Shown: positions 8,735 through 18,974, counted from the stretch's first letter. The stretch: 64,000 nt of DNA from an uncultured Candidatus Actinomarina sp. (GCA_902625455.1 CACOBL010000001.1:180191-244190); one strand, 5' to 3'. Notes: generated from the sequence alone by a model not told the origin. Translations and numbers: made by a program.

Positions 8735-9292
8735 TTATAAACCGTCTTCAGGGTCTTCTTCTGGTAGTTGTTGATTAATTTTGTCTATTGCAGTTTCTTC
8801 ATCAACATTTAGTGCACATGCTATTTCACTTGCAAGTGTCATCCTTGCCTTAGCTAACATTCTTTTTAATGCTGGGGAAATACCTTTGTTTATTTGTGCA
8901 TGTGTTAAATCTCGTACAACTTCAGCAACCTGTATTACGTCTCCAGATGTCATTTTTTCTGTAAGGACTTTGTACCACCTACTCCAATTTGTTCCTGCCT
9001 CTTCAGGTTTTTCTTTAAAAATAGGAAAAACTTTTTTTGAAACTGCGTTTTTTGAAATTACTGGTCTTATAACTTCATCCACGCTATCGACTGGAACCAT
9101 AACTAACAAACCATCCGTTAAAACTTCGATTTCAAAATATTGAATCCTCTTAGACTTTGGTTCACCTTCGACAAATACTTCTACATTTTTATTAACTTTT
9201 CTAATTACTTTCGCCGCACCATGATGAGGGTGGACGACAAACTGGTTTGGTTTGTATTTATCTTTTGGTGTTTTTTTAGTTTTAGTTGCCAT
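8735..9292 (-). CDS. carD: CarD-family RNA polymerase-binding transcription factor
   Basis: CarD binds the beta subunit of RNA polymerase and stabilises open promoter complexes, chiefly at rRNA and housekeeping promoters. The 185-residue protein has the N-terminal RNAP-interaction domain beginning FVVHPHHGAAKV (about residues 18-29) and an all-helical C-terminal DNA-binding part with WSRWYKVLTEKM. Length is slightly above the usual 160-165, mostly from a Lys-rich N-terminus and an acidic C-terminus. TATAGT lies 13 nt before the ATG. Confidence 0.92.
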   Translation of the reverse strand: MATKTKKTPKDKYKPNQFVVHPHHGAAKVIRKVNKNVEVFVEGEPKSKRIQYFEIEVLTDGLLVMVPVDSVDEVIRPVISKNAVSKKVFPIFKEKPEEAGTNWSRWYKVLTEKMTSGDVIQVAEVVRDLTHAQINKGISPALKRMLAKARMTLASEIACALNVDEETAIDKINQQLPEEDPEDGL

Positions 9293-9324
9293 AGATTACA
9301 ACATTACTATAGATTGAAATCTAT

Positions 9325-10377
9325 TTAATGGCCATTTAGATACGAAAAACCAACATTTTTAAGTAATGTATCAAAATAATCTCTTAATTGCTGAGCTCTA
9401 CCACGACCAATTCCTTCAACGCTGTAAAGCTTTTCTGGAGAAGAAGTAAGTAACTTGGGTAGAGTTTTAAATTTATGTACAAGAGAATCGTGTAAATTTT
9501 CAGGTAAGTTCGGTAACCTTGCTAAAACTCTATACCCTTTTGGAACAGATAAGTCATCAAGTGGGAGTTTGTTTAAAACTGAACCAAGGAAATCAATATT
9601 ATTTAGCTCCTCATATGTAAGCTGCGAAATTTCTTCAACAGCTTTAGTTATATTTCTATATTTTTTGGATGGCAAATGGTCTTTTAAGACTAGATTAAAA
9701 GTATTATTGACTCCAGACTCAAAAGAATCAATCTGGATCAAAATTAAGCCTGCTTCACCTCCAAGTTTTAAAGCTTCAGTTCTAACTTGTTTAGCTAATC
9801 TAGTTAATAGTTCACCTCTTTGAATAACCTCCAAAAATTCTTGATTAGTTAGAGAGTTTTCAATTTCCAATTCACCTAATTCTGCTACAGCGTCGTCAAA
9901 TCTCCTTCTCATTCTATCAACTGACTGTAATGATTCATTTACTCGACCCAATATAACTGATGGTTCTTCTAATTCAGTTGTTCCTGAATTATTAAAAACT
10001 TTGACTAAGGAAGATTCCTCAGAAACAGTTATAACAGTTAAGTCAGTTTCTTCTGCTGTTCTTTCTGCTGTTCTATGACGAGTGCCTGTCTGTGAAGTAG
10101 ACAAAGAATCAGATGGATTTAAATGAACATTAGCTTTCAATATCTTAGTGACGTCACCGCTTACAATTATTGCTCCATCCATTTTTGACAACTCACTCAA
10201 CATCTCAGGTGAATAGGCACAATCAATTAAATTAATTCCCCCAGATGAAATTTTGTCTAATTTATTTGAAGTACCAATAACTATCAATGCTCCTGAGTGT
10301 TTATCTGCAATTAAATCAACACCAACTCTCAATGGTTGTCCAGGTAGAAGTTGATTCAGTTCGTTACCGTTATTCAT
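9325..10377 (-). CDS. disA: DNA integrity scanning diadenylate cyclase DisA
   Basis: DisA joins two ATP into c-di-AMP and stops when it meets branched DNA. The N-terminal DAC domain shows the catalytic DGA (in KMDGAIIVSG, about residue 60) and RHRTAERTAEE (about residue 94). A linker helix region follows and the C-terminus carries a helix-hairpin-helix DNA-binding part, SVEGIGRGRAQQL. At 350 residues it is full length. GAGGGAA precedes the ATG as a good ribosome-binding site. It sits next to carD, as in other actinobacteria, and is divergent from the gene at 10458. Confidence 0.95.
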   Translation of the reverse strand: MNNGNELNQLLPGQPLRVGVDLIADKHSGALIVIGTSNKLDKISSGGINLIDCAYSPEMLSELSKMDGAIIVSGDVTKILKANVHLNPSDSLSTSQTGTRHRTAERTAEETDLTVITVSEESSLVKVFNNSGTTELEEPSVILGRVNESLQSVDRMRRRFDDAVAELGELEIENSLTNQEFLEVIQRGELLTRLAKQVRTEALKLGGEAGLILIQIDSFESGVNNTFNLVLKDHLPSKKYRNITKAVEEISQLTYEELNNIDFLGSVLNKLPLDDLSVPKGYRVLARLPNLPENLHDSLVHKFKTLPKLLTSSPEKLYSVEGIGRGRAQQLRDYFDTLLKNVGFSYLNGH

Positions 10378-10457
10378 ATTCCCTCTTTTATATATGAGTG
10401 ATTTTTTTATTTGAATGTTACTGTATTATTTTATTATTAGTAATTAGATAAAAATTT

Positions 10458-11276
10458 ATGGAAAAAATTGAGTGTAAAAGTTGTTCAGCTGTTGTAGACA
10501 AGTCTATAGAGTTTTGCTCTAGCTGCGGTGATTGGCTTGGACTAAGTCTACAAGATATGGAAAAAGAAAACTCTTCTGAGGAAGAGAAAACTCAAAGAAC
10601 AACTAAGGTACCTGAAAAGTTATTAAATAAACCTTTAGCAACTTATGGTGCAACCCCATTGCCCTCTAGGAAAGAGGTTCCAGGAATAAGAGCTGTTTTT
10701 TTTCTTACCTTTCTAATTCCTGTAATAGCATTAGCAAGTTATTTTTATAATTTAAATATTTCAGAAGAAGTTATAGAACAAGTAGAAATTGTTCAACAAT
10801 CTACTACAACTTCCTCAACAACAACTGTTCAAAGTATTTTGCAAAAGCAATATCCAATTAACTGTTCTTCTTCAAGTTCTTACAATGATGGAGATGGTTG
10901 GTCATGTGAAAATTTATATGATGGAGATCCTTCATCTTGGCAAGACAATAGTTTACAGTGCCAAGATGGTTGGGTTGAGTTTAACTTTTCACAAGATCTT
11001 TATATAGAATTCATTGTTTTTCAAAATGTTGAAGATTCAAAATCATTTTCAAGAAATTTCAAAGCTAGAGATATTTTAATAACTACAACTGAAAGTGAAT
11101 TTTTATTAAATAAAGAACTTGAAAATGATAATACTTCCCAATGGATAGATGTAAATACAACAACTTCATACTTAAAAATAGATATCTTAAGTGCCTACCC
11201 TGGAATAGAAGTAAGTGGTAGTCAACCTTTTGAAGAATGTGCTATCCAAGAAATAACATTCTACGGAAGAGGTTAA
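10458..11276 (+). CDS. zinc-ribbon, single-helix membrane protein with discoidin-like C-terminal domain
   Basis: The 272-residue protein has three parts. Residues 5-25 hold two CxxC pairs (CKSC and CSSC), a zinc ribbon. One membrane helix spans about residues 77-95. After a Ser/Thr-rich linker the exported C-terminus (about 135-272) shows the pattern SSSYNDGDGW, NLYDGDPSSWQ, WVEFNF, resembling discoidin-like glycan-binding domains such as the NADase-type one; four Cys in it may form disulfides. A role in carbohydrate or cell-surface binding is inference only. TAGATA (10445-10450) precedes the ATG by 7 nt. It converges on the permease gene with a 4-bp overlap. Confidence 0.75.
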   Translation: MEKIECKSCSAVVDKSIEFCSSCGDWLGLSLQDMEKENSSEEEKTQRTTKVPEKLLNKPLATYGATPLPSRKEVPGIRAVFFLTFLIPVIALASYFYNLNISEEVIEQVEIVQQSTTTSSTTTVQSILQKQYPINCSSSSSYNDGDGWSCENLYDGDPSSWQDNSLQCQDGWVEFNFSQDLYIEFIVFQNVEDSKSFSRNFKARDILITTTESEFLLNKELENDNTSQWIDVNTTTSYLKIDILSAYPGIEVSGSQPFEECAIQEITFYGRG

Positions 11277-12514
11277 TTTATTTCTCCTTTTTTATAAGGG
11301 ACACCAATTTTTTCTGGTAATTTTATTCTTTGATTAGCAAAAGAAAGCACAATTAAAGTGGTTATGTGTGGTGTAAAATAAACAAACTGGTTAGGAATAC
11401 TTGTAGAATTCAAGAACCAAATTAGAAACGCTGCACTAAAAATAAAAGATGCAAAACTTGCTTTATATTTTTTTTCAAAAAAAGACTTGAAAGTTAAAAC
11501 TAACAAAAATATTGAAATAATTATTAATAAGCCATGAACAGCTTGTGGAGATCTTAATTGTAAGGCATCAGCAAACCCAAACAACCCAGATCCCATTAAA
11601 ATACCAAATGGTTTGTAATTTCCAAATAACATAGAAGCTAAACCAATAAATCCTCTACCACCAGTTTGACCTTCAAGATATGTGCCAGTTCCTGCAACAA
11701 CAAGGTATGAACCAGCTAGACCAGATAATGCACCTGAAATAGTAACGCCAATATATTTCATTAAGTAAACATTTACCCCTAATGATTCACTTCCAGCTGG
11801 ATATTCACCAACACTTCTCATTTGCAACCCAAGTGGTGTAAACCATAGAACTAATATAGAAACTGGAACTAAAGCTAATGCAAAAAGTGTTAAATAAGAT
11901 ATATTTGATAAAAATCCTAAAAGAAGACCTGCAAAATCAGAAATTAGAATTATATCTAAATCTTCAATGCTACCAATAAAATTGGACGTTTCTCTTTCAC
12001 CAATTTTTCCACCTGCTAAAAATGGCATTGTAAATTTTCCAATATCTCCCTGTATTCTTGGTGAAGCTGTTGAAGAAGCGAATGCAACATCTTGATATGC
12101 AATAACATTTAAAAATCTTGCAACTCCAGCAGCTAATATATTTATAGCTACACCAGAAACTATGTGATCTACTTGAAACGAGACAGTAGCAATTGCATGT
12201 ATTAGACCAAAAAGTGCCCCACCTAACATGCCAATAAATACACCTTGCCATGCACCAAATGTAAATCCACCCCAGGCACCAAACCAGGTACCCATTATCA
12301 TCATTCCTTCAAGTCCAATGTTAACTACCCCAGTTTTTTCAGAATATAAACCACCCAAGCCCGCCAACAAAATTGGAATTGATAACCTAATTGCCGCACC
12401 AAAAGTACCGCTTGTTGTAAGTTGAGAATAGGTTTCAACTTGAGCAACAACTATGACTAATAATATTGGGGTAAAAATAATATATCTTTTTGATAACGAT
12501 CTAAATATTTTCAT
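11273..12514 (-). CDS. nucleoside-type ABC transporter permease (second permease)
   Basis: A 413-residue inner-membrane permease of the BPD_transp_2 family, the kind paired with BMP-family receptors to import nucleosides. It has about ten hydrophobic helices and the family segment GLYSEKTGVVNIGLEGMM split here as SEKTGVVNIG and LEGMMIMG (about 58-80). GQTGGRGFIGLASMLFG near residue 280 is also typical. The C-terminus is longer than usual by one or two helices. It abuts the other permease, sharing position 12514, so the two are probably coupled. Confidence 0.87.
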   Translation of the reverse strand: MKIFRSLSKRYIIFTPILLVIVVAQVETYSQLTTSGTFGAAIRLSIPILLAGLGGLYSEKTGVVNIGLEGMMIMGTWFGAWGGFTFGAWQGVFIGMLGGALFGLIHAIATVSFQVDHIVSGVAINILAAGVARFLNVIAYQDVAFASSTASPRIQGDIGKFTMPFLAGGKIGERETSNFIGSIEDLDIILISDFAGLLLGFLSNISYLTLFALALVPVSILVLWFTPLGLQMRSVGEYPAGSESLGVNVYLMKYIGVTISGALSGLAGSYLVVAGTGTYLEGQTGGRGFIGLASMLFGNYKPFGILMGSGLFGFADALQLRSPQAVHGLLIIISIFLLVLTFKSFFEKKYKASFASFIFSAAFLIWFLNSTSIPNQFVYFTPHITTLIVLSFANQRIKLPEKIGVPYKKGEIN

Positions 12515-13593
12515 TATTCATCCGTTCTTTTAGAAGCATCTTTTATTTGTTGCTTTACAATAAATCTTCTTATTACTTCATAGAAAACAACAACGATTAA
12601 TAAGATAAAAGCTTGCATCATTTGTTCAATTTCTTTTGGAACATCATTTAAATCTAAAATCTGGGCTGAACGCTGTAAAAATGCAAATAACAAAGCACCA
12701 ACTGCCATTCCGAAAGGATGATTCCTACCTAAAAGTGCAACTCCAATTCCTGCAAATCCTAATCCTGTTGGGAAATCAATTGTATATCTATGAAAATATC
12801 CTAAAAGAGGTCCTAGTCCAACAAGTCCGGCGAACCCACCAGATGTAATCATTGCGATTACAACCAGCTTGTTTGGATTTATCCCACTAAACTTTGCTGC
12901 AATTGGATTCGAACCTGTAATTCTCAAGTCAAAGCCTAAAGTTGTTTTCCAAACCAACCAATAATAAAAAATACCCACTAAAACTGCCACTACCAAAAAT
13001 CCGTGAAGATCTTGTAGGTCTTCAATATTAAACAAAGTGTTTAAAGGTGGCATTTTTCCACTTTCAGGAAGTTCTTTCGTTCTTGGTAAATCATAATTTG
13101 AATTTGGTTCATCAAAAATTGTAGTTAAAGAATATGCAATTAATCCAGTTCCTATATAGTTCAACATTATTGTTGAAATAACTTCATGAATTCCCTTTTC
13201 AACTTTTAGGTATCCTGCAATAGCAGCCCATAAAGATGAAGTTGTTACTGCGACGATAATAATAAATAAAATATGAAGAGGGGTAATTACAGAAAATTGA
13301 GCACCAATATATGCGGCAATTAATGATCCCATTAAATACTGCCCCTCAACTCCAATATTGAATAATCCCATTTTAAACCCGACAGCAACAGCAATAGCAG
13401 AAATGTATAGTGGAATAGACCTATTTATAATTGAAACAATTGATTTTCCGCGAATTCCGTATTCGAACATAATTTTGAATGTTTCATACGGGTCTTTGCC
13501 AATAATAAGCAATATCAATGAACTTAGACCAAATGATATTGTCAATGCAATAATAGGTGCAGATAAACTGACAAGTCTAAATCTCATTTTCAT
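12514..13593 (-). CDS. nucleoside-type ABC transporter permease (first permease)
   Basis: A 359-residue permease, partner of the next gene product, with about nine to ten helices. GLFNIGVEGQYLMG (about residues 75-88) and GLGFAGIGVALLGRNHP (about 268-284) are the family's recognisable segments. It overlaps the ATPase gene by 4 bp. Together with the lipoprotein and ATPase it forms a BMP-type importer; nucleosides are the usual substrates, while a few relatives carry riboflavin or other compounds. Confidence 0.87.
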   Translation of the reverse strand: MKMRFRLVSLSAPIIALTISFGLSSLILLIIGKDPYETFKIMFEYGIRGKSIVSIINRSIPLYISAIAVAVGFKMGLFNIGVEGQYLMGSLIAAYIGAQFSVITPLHILFIIIVAVTTSSLWAAIAGYLKVEKGIHEVISTIMLNYIGTGLIAYSLTTIFDEPNSNYDLPRTKELPESGKMPPLNTLFNIEDLQDLHGFLVVAVLVGIFYYWLVWKTTLGFDLRITGSNPIAAKFSGINPNKLVVIAMITSGGFAGLVGLGPLLGYFHRYTIDFPTGLGFAGIGVALLGRNHPFGMAVGALLFAFLQRSAQILDLNDVPKEIEQMMQAFILLIVVVFYEVIRRFIVKQQIKDASKRTDE

Positions 13594-15101
13594 TTTTTTA
13601 ATCCAGTCATATATCCACCAAGATCCTCTGGGGTTACATTTTTAGCATCTAATTCTTTAACTAGCTTTCCCTGATAAAAAACAATTATTCTATCTGACAA
13701 TCCTATCAGTTCTTCTAGGTCTGCTGAAATCAATAAAACGGATAAACCTTCATCTCTACTTTTTCTCAATTTTTCCCAGATTAAAGCTTGCGCTCCAATA
13801 TCAATACCTCTTGTTGGTTGAGAAGCAATTAGTAAACTTGGATCATCCTCTAATTCTCTTCCAACAACAAATTTTTGTTGATTTCCGCCAGATAATGCAG
13901 TTGCAAGTGTGCTTGTTCCTGGAGTTTTAACCTCAAATGCTGATATTACTTTTTCGGACTCTTTAACTGCATTTTTCGTTTTCATTGTTCCAAGATTACT
14001 CTTATATTTCTCAATATTTTGCCTTCCAATAATTACATTGTTGGTTAAGTTCATATCCATAATCATTGCTTGTAACTGTCTATCTTCTGGTATGAAACTA
14101 ATTCCAGATTCTAACCTTTCTCGAGTTCCTTTATTTTTAATGTCTTGATCCATAAATGTTATCTTGCCTGAATCAATTGATTGAATTCCAATAATTGCTT
14201 CAACTACTTCTTTTTGACCATTACCCTCTACTCCCGCTATACCTAAAATTTCTGATTTGTTTACTTCAAATGATATGTCTGTAAATATATTTCTCCCATC
14301 CTCATCTTGAGATTTTAAATTTTCAACTTTTAAGATTGCAACTTCGCTAGTTGATGTAGCTCTTGGAGGAGGTACTGGAAGACTCTTGCCTATCATCATT
14401 TCAGCTAATTGAATTTTGCTGACATTGCTATTCAAAACGGTATCGATCATTTGCCCTGACCTCATAACAGATATTTCATCTGCAATCTCTAAAACTTCAT
14501 CCAATTTATGTGAAATGAACAATACAGTCACACCATTATCTTTTAGATCTCTTAAATTTTTAAATAATTCATCAACTTCTTGAGGTACTAATACAGCAGT
14601 TGGTTCATCTAAAATTAATATCTTTGCACCTCTGTACAAAACTTTGATTATTTCTACTCTTTGTTTTTCACCAACGCTTAGTTCATCAACATATTGATCA
14701 AGATCAATATTAAGTGAATACAGATTCATTACTTTTTGAATTTCTGATCTGTATTTAGCTAATTTAATATTTTTTAAAAATGGTTTATCAATACCCAAAA
14801 TTATATTTTCTAAAACTGTAAGATTTTTTGCCAACATAAAATGCTGATGAACCATCCCAATTCCTAAATTTATTGCTTCTTTAGGTGAGGAGATATTTGC
14901 TTTGTTTTCAAAAATTTCTATACTTCCAGAGTCTGGCTTTACCATACCGTATAACATTTTCATTAAAGTAGATTTACCGGCTCCATTTTCACCAACAATT
15001 GCATGTATGTGTCCAGAATAGACATTAATAGAAACATCAGAATTAGCTAAAACACCCGGATATGTTTTAGTTATATTTTTTATATTTATCGCTGATTTCA
15101 T
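13590..15101 (-). CDS. nucleoside-type ABC transporter ATPase with two ABC domains
   Basis: The 503-residue protein contains two fused ABC domains, as in the sugar/nucleoside class. The first has Walker A GENGAGKST (about 38-46), signature LSVGEKQRVEI and Walker B ILILDEPTAVL. The second has the usual degenerate Walker A GVEGNGQKE and signature LSGGNQQK, with ASQPTRGID in place of a normal Walker B DEPTRGLD. Such asymmetry is normal for this class. It is separated from the lipoprotein gene by a strong hairpin. Confidence 0.92.
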   Translation of the reverse strand: MKSAINIKNITKTYPGVLANSDVSINVYSGHIHAIVGENGAGKSTLMKMLYGMVKPDSGSIEIFENKANISSPKEAINLGIGMVHQHFMLAKNLTVLENIILGIDKPFLKNIKLAKYRSEIQKVMNLYSLNIDLDQYVDELSVGEKQRVEIIKVLYRGAKILILDEPTAVLVPQEVDELFKNLRDLKDNGVTVLFISHKLDEVLEIADEISVMRSGQMIDTVLNSNVSKIQLAEMMIGKSLPVPPPRATSTSEVAILKVENLKSQDEDGRNIFTDISFEVNKSEILGIAGVEGNGQKEVVEAIIGIQSIDSGKITFMDQDIKNKGTRERLESGISFIPEDRQLQAMIMDMNLTNNVIIGRQNIEKYKSNLGTMKTKNAVKESEKVISAFEVKTPGTSTLATALSGGNQQKFVVGRELEDDPSLLIASQPTRGIDIGAQALIWEKLRKSRDEGLSVLLISADLEELIGLSDRIIVFYQGKLVKELDAKNVTPEDLGGYMTGLKK

Positions 15102-15119
15102 TGTTTTATAAAAAATATC

Positions 15120-15143
15120 CGTTCCAGGGTTTCCCCTGGAACG
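15120..15143 (-). terminator. strong hairpin between lipoprotein and ATPase genes
   Basis: CGTTCCAGGG (15120-15129) and CCCTGGAACG (15134-15143) form a perfect 10-bp stem. Read on the minus strand the loop is GAAA, a stable GNRA tetraloop. After it comes GATATTTTTTA, an imperfect U-rich tract. It could be a partial terminator or a 3' stabiliser that lets the lipoprotein be made in excess over the downstream permease and ATPase. Confidence 0.75.
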
Positions 15144-15165
15144 AATATAAGATTTCTAGCCCTTA

Positions 15166-16284
15166 CTAAGGTCTAGCTGATGGAGGGACAATCTCTCCAC
15201 TCATAATTTTTTCTTTATAGCTATCAATTTGATCTTTTATATCATCAATATAGCCACCAGAATATGATAGATAAATTCCGCCAGTTGCTAAATTATCTAC
15301 GTTTGCTCCACCAGTAAAAGTACCTTCCATTGTTTGCTTTGCAGCATTATAAATAGATACATCGACTGCTTTTACCATAGATGAAAGAATGTATTCTTGA
15401 AGCTCAGGTAATGCATTACCAACTTGATAATATTGATCAAAGTCAACACCTATACCCCATACTTTAGAACCAGTACTTTCAGATACTTCTTTAGCAGCTT
15501 GGAACATACCTGTTCCTGTACCACCAGCAGCATGATAAATAATATCAGCACCTGCTTCATATTGTGCAAGCGCAATTTCTTTACCTTTGACTGTGTCATT
15601 AAATCCAGAAAAATCTGGAGCAACGCTGGCGTATCCAATTTGAACTACGATATCTGGGTTGATTGCCGCAACACCAGCAAGAAATCCTTGCTCAAATTCA
15701 TGAATAAGTGGAAAATCAACTCCACCTAAAAATCCAACATTGTTTGTTTTTGTTTTCAAAGCTGCTGCAACACCTGCTAAGAATGAACCTTCAGCATGAT
15801 TAAATAACATGCCTCTAACATTTCCAGGTTCAGCAACACCATCAGTAATTGCAAAATTCAAATCAGGATAATTTGGAGCAACTTCATTCATTGATGCATC
15901 GAATAGGAAACCATTACCAATAATTAAATCATTTCCTGCTTCTGCACAAAGTTCTAGAAGCTCTCCTCTATTTTCTCCACCACCCTCTGGCTCTAAGAAT
16001 GTTCCTTTCATGCCAAAGTCAGCGACAGCTTTTTCATATCCAGCGTAAGCTAGATCGTTAAATGAGAGGTCGCCAAGGCCACCAATATCTAACACTAAGC
16101 AAATGCCCATAGGGTCTTCTTCTGGCTCAGCAGGTGCAGCTGTTGTAGCGGGAGCATCCAGCGTTTCAGCTGGTTCCTCTACTGCAACATCTTCAACCGC
16201 GTCATCAGATCCGCCTCCACAAGCAACTAAAAATAAACTAAATACCATGAAAAGTATTAGCCATTTTGACTTCATTCGAGTCAC
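15166..16284 (-). CDS. BMP-family substrate-binding lipoprotein
   Basis: This is the extracytoplasmic receptor of the nucleoside-type transporter, 372 residues. The signal peptide ends LFLVAC, so the lipidated Cys is at about residue 22. An acidic, Ala/Thr/Pro-rich linker follows to about residue 58, then the BMP domain with DIGGLGDLSFNDLAYAG (DxGxxxDxSFN) and GADIIYHAAGGTGTG, both family hallmarks. I keep GTG 16284 because AAGGAG lies 6 nt before it; the ATG three codons later is too far. The leader contains two palindromes (16300-16309 and 16311-16325). Confidence 0.92.
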   Translation of the reverse strand: MTRMKSKWLILFMVFSLFLVACGGGSDDAVEDVAVEEPAETLDAPATTAAPAEPEEDPMGICLVLDIGGLGDLSFNDLAYAGYEKAVADFGMKGTFLEPEGGGENRGELLELCAEAGNDLIIGNGFLFDASMNEVAPNYPDLNFAITDGVAEPGNVRGMLFNHAEGSFLAGVAAALKTKTNNVGFLGGVDFPLIHEFEQGFLAGVAAINPDIVVQIGYASVAPDFSGFNDTVKGKEIALAQYEAGADIIYHAAGGTGTGMFQAAKEVSESTGSKVWGIGVDFDQYYQVGNALPELQEYILSSMVKAVDVSIYNAAKQTMEGTFTGGANVDNLATGGIYLSYSGGYIDDIKDQIDSYKEKIMSGEIVPPSARP

Positions 16285-16299
16285 TTTTTACTCCTTGTC

Positions 16300-16325
16300 C
16301 AACTAGTTGAAGGTATTAAATACCT
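16300..16325. promoter_or_regulatory. paired palindromes upstream of the BMP lipoprotein gene
   Basis: CAACTAGTTG (16300-16309) is a perfect palindrome, and AGGTATT-A-AATACCT (16311-16325) is an inverted repeat with 7-bp arms and one central base. They lie 16-41 nt before the GTG start. Their place suggests repressor binding sites, but no regulator is encoded nearby. Confidence 0.4.
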
Positions 16326-16426
16326 ATACGAAATACATAGTAGACAAAAATTTTATTTTAAGCTTCGTTCTTAATTAAGTTTTTTACTTCAATTTGACAA
16401 GATAATTTATTTGTTTTGTCTAATAA

Positions 16427-18907
16427 TTACGATTCTGAATCAACAAAATCAACAGGAGGTTCATCTGGTGCTTCAACAGGTTCAAAGTCAAGTTTTTTAT
16501 CTTCACTATTTAGTGAAACAACAATTGTTGACCCGGCTTTATATTTACCCATTAAAAGTTCTTCTGACAATGGATCTTCTAAAAGACGCTGTATAGATCT
16601 TCTTAATGGTCTTGCACCAAATTCCCTATCATAACCTTCAGTTGCTAAATATTCTTTCGCTTCTTCAGAGAGAACAATTTCCAAGTCAGAATTTTTTAAT
16701 TGTTCATGAACTCTATCAAGCATTAAATCAACAATTTCTTTCACTTCATCTAATGTAAGTTCATGGAATACTATTGTTTCATCAATTCTGTTTAAAAATT
16801 CAGGCTTAAAATATTTTTTTAGCTCTTCTCCAACTTTTGATTTCATTTTTTCATAATTATCAGTCTTAGATAAACTACTAAATCCAATATTCTTAGCTAA
16901 ATCTTTTGTTCCCAAGTTGGAAGTCATAATAATAATTGTATTTTTAAAATCAACAGTTCTTCCTTGAGCATCAGTTAAACGTCCATCTTCTAGTATTTGG
17001 AGAAGGGTATTGAAAACATCTGGATGAGCTTTTTCAACCTCATCGAGAAGCACAATACTAAATGGTTTTCTTCTAACCGCTTCTGTGAGTTGTCCTCCTT
17101 CATCATAACCAACATAACCAGGAGGAGATCCAATTAATCTACTTACAGTATGTTTTTCCATATATTCAGACATGTCGATTTGAATCAATGAATCTTCATC
17201 CCCAAATAGGAACTCTGCCAAGGCTTTTGCAGTCTCAGTTTTACCAACACCGGAAGGACCTAAAAATATAAAAGAACCAGATGGTCGTTTTGGATCTTTT
17301 AATCCTGATCTTGTTCTTCTAATTGCTTTGGAAACTGCTGAAATTGCTTCTTCCTGTCCAATGATTCTTTTGTGAAGTTCATTTTCCATTTCAAGTAATC
17401 TAGCTGTTTCTTCTTGCGTTAGTCTATGTACTGGAATACCAGTCCACTGTGCTAAAACCTCGGCTATTTCTTCTTCATCAATAACCATCTCGATTTCTGA
17501 CACCTCAGCTGGATTGCTTCCAGAAACTTCGTCTAAGAGGAGTTTTTCTTGATCTCTTATTTGTGCTGCTTTTTCATATAATTGTGATTGAACTGCATCA
17601 ATTTTTTGTTCCCTTAAATTTTTGAGCTTGTCTGCTACTTCTTGCTTTTCAGGTTCTAAAGGCTTTTTATAAACCCTCATTCTACTACCAGCTTCGTCAA
17701 TTAGATCTATAGCTTTATCAGGTAAAAACCTATCTGATATGTACCTGTCTGCCATATTTACTGCTGAAGCAATAGCCTGATCTGTAAATCGTACACCGTG
17801 ATGAACTTCGTATCTATCTTTCAGTCCATCAAGAATTTCTATTGCATCAGAAAGATTAGGCTCATCAACCTGTACAGATTGAAATCTTCTTTCTAATGCA
17901 GCATCTTTTTCAAAATGCTTTCTAAATTCTTCTAGTGTTGTAGCACCAACTGTTTGTAGCTCTCCCCTAGCTAACATTGGTTTCAATATAGATGCGGCAT
18001 CGATCGCACCTTCTGCTGCTCCAGCACCAACAAGAGTATGAATTTCGTCTATGAAGAGCACAATGTCACCTCTGGTTTTTATTTCTTTTAGGACTTTTTT
18101 TAGTCTTTCTTCAAAATCTCCCCGATATCTTGAACCTGCAACTAAGGCGGATAGATCTAGGGTATATATTTGTTTTCCTTCAAGAGTTACTGGCACATCA
18201 CCTGATACAATTTTTTGAGCTAAACCTTCAACAATTGCAGTTTTTCCAACTCCCGGTTCTCCAATCAAGACAGGATTATTTTTTGTTCTACGTGAGAGAA
18301 TTTGCATAACTCTTTCAATTTCAGATGTACGTCCAATTACAGGATCTAATTTTCCTTCTTTTGCCATTCTTGTTAAATTTCTACCAAATTGATCTAAAAT
18401 TGCAGAGCCAGTGCTCGACCCTGGTCTCTCTCTTCCACCTGTTGATGCAGATTGTTGTTTTTTACTTTCACCTGAAGAAGAAATTAATTTAATTACAGTT
18501 TGTCTTACTTGTGAAAGCTCTGCGCCAAGTTTTTTAAGTACCTGTGCTGCAACACCTTCACCCTCTCTAATAAGACCTAAAAGAATATGTTCTGTGCCAA
18601 TATAATTGTGGCCTAATTGTAGTGCCTCTCTTAATGAGAGCTCTAAAACTTTTTTTGCACGAGGTGTAAATGGTATGTGCCCACTTGGAGATTGCTGACC
18701 TTCACCAATAATTTCAACAACTTCTGACCTTACACTGTCAATGTTTATATTTAATTCATCAAGTGCCTTTGCGGCATGTCCTTCTCCCTCTTGAATTAAA
18801 CCAAGAAGGATATGCTCAGTACCAATATAATTATGATTTAATCTTCTTGCTTCTTCTTGAGCAAGAACAACAACTCTTCTGGCACGATCTGTAAATCTTT
18901 CAAACAT
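16427..18907 (-). CDS. clpC: ATP-dependent Clp protease ATPase subunit ClpC
   Basis: ClpC is a hexameric AAA+ unfoldase that feeds proteins to ClpP. The 826-residue protein has two N-terminal Clp repeats (residues 1-145), D1 with Walker A GEPGVGKT (216-223) and Walker [11 protein letters not shown], a UVR-containing middle domain (about 420-470), and D2 with GPSGVGKT and [14 protein letters not shown]. The middle domain and the ending separate it from ClpB and ClpA. ATG 18907 has no ribosome-binding site; TAATAT ends exactly 6 nt before it, suggesting a leaderless mRNA. Confidence 0.96.
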   Translation of the reverse strand: MFERFTDRARRVVVLAQEEARRLNHNYIGTEHILLGLIQEGEGHAAKALDELNINIDSVRSEVVEIIGEGQQSPSGHIPFTPRAKKVLELSLREALQLGHNYIGTEHILLGLIREGEGVAAQVLKKLGAELSQVRQTVIKLISSSGESKKQQSASTGGRERPGSSTGSAILDQFGRNLTRMAKEGKLDPVIGRTSEIERVMQILSRRTKNNPVLIGEPGVGKTAIVEGLAQKIVSGDVPVTLEGKQIYTLDLSALVAGSRYRGDFEERLKKVLKEIKTRGDIVLFIDEIHTLVGAGAAEGAIDAASILKPMLARGELQTVGATTLEEFRKHFEKDAALERRFQSVQVDEPNLSDAIEILDGLKDRYEVHHGVRFTDQAIASAVNMADRYISDRFLPDKAIDLIDEAGSRMRVYKKPLEPEKQEVADKLKNLREQKIDAVQSQLYEKAAQIRDQEKLLLDEVSGSNPAEVSEIEMVIDEEEIAEVLAQWTGIPVHRLTQEETARLLEMENELHKRIIGQEEAISAVSKAIRRTRSGLKDPKRPSGSFIFLGPSGVGKTETAKALAEFLFGDEDSLIQIDMSEYMEKHTVSRLIGSPPGYVGYDEGGQLTEAVRRKPFSIVLLDEVEKAHPDVFNTLLQILEDGRLTDAQGRTVDFKNTIIIMTSNLGTKDLAKNIGFSSLSKTDNYEKMKSKVGEELKKYFKPEFLNRIDETIVFHELTLDEVKEIVDLMLDRVHEQLKNSDLEIVLSEEAKEYLATEGYDREFGARPLRRSIQRLLEDPLSEELLMGKYKAGSTIVVSLNSEDKKLDFEPVEAPDEPPVDFVDSES

Positions 18908-18913
18908 GTTTTC

Positions 18914-18919
18914 ATATTA
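18914..18919 (-). promoter_or_regulatory. -10 box of clpC (leaderless placement)
   Basis: TAATAT on the minus strand is followed by six bases (GAAAAC) and the clpC ATG. No Shine-Dalgarno sequence is present. Transcription starting 6-7 nt after the box would begin at the start codon. Confidence 0.55.
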
Positions 18920-18974
18920 ATAACAGTCTGTTTATACACTTAAATGAAAATTACAACTATTTATACATTTCACG

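Noticed and set aside
16385..16426. Terminator after clpC
   Set aside because: GACAA and TTGTC can pair across a long loop but there is no GC-rich stem or clear U tract.
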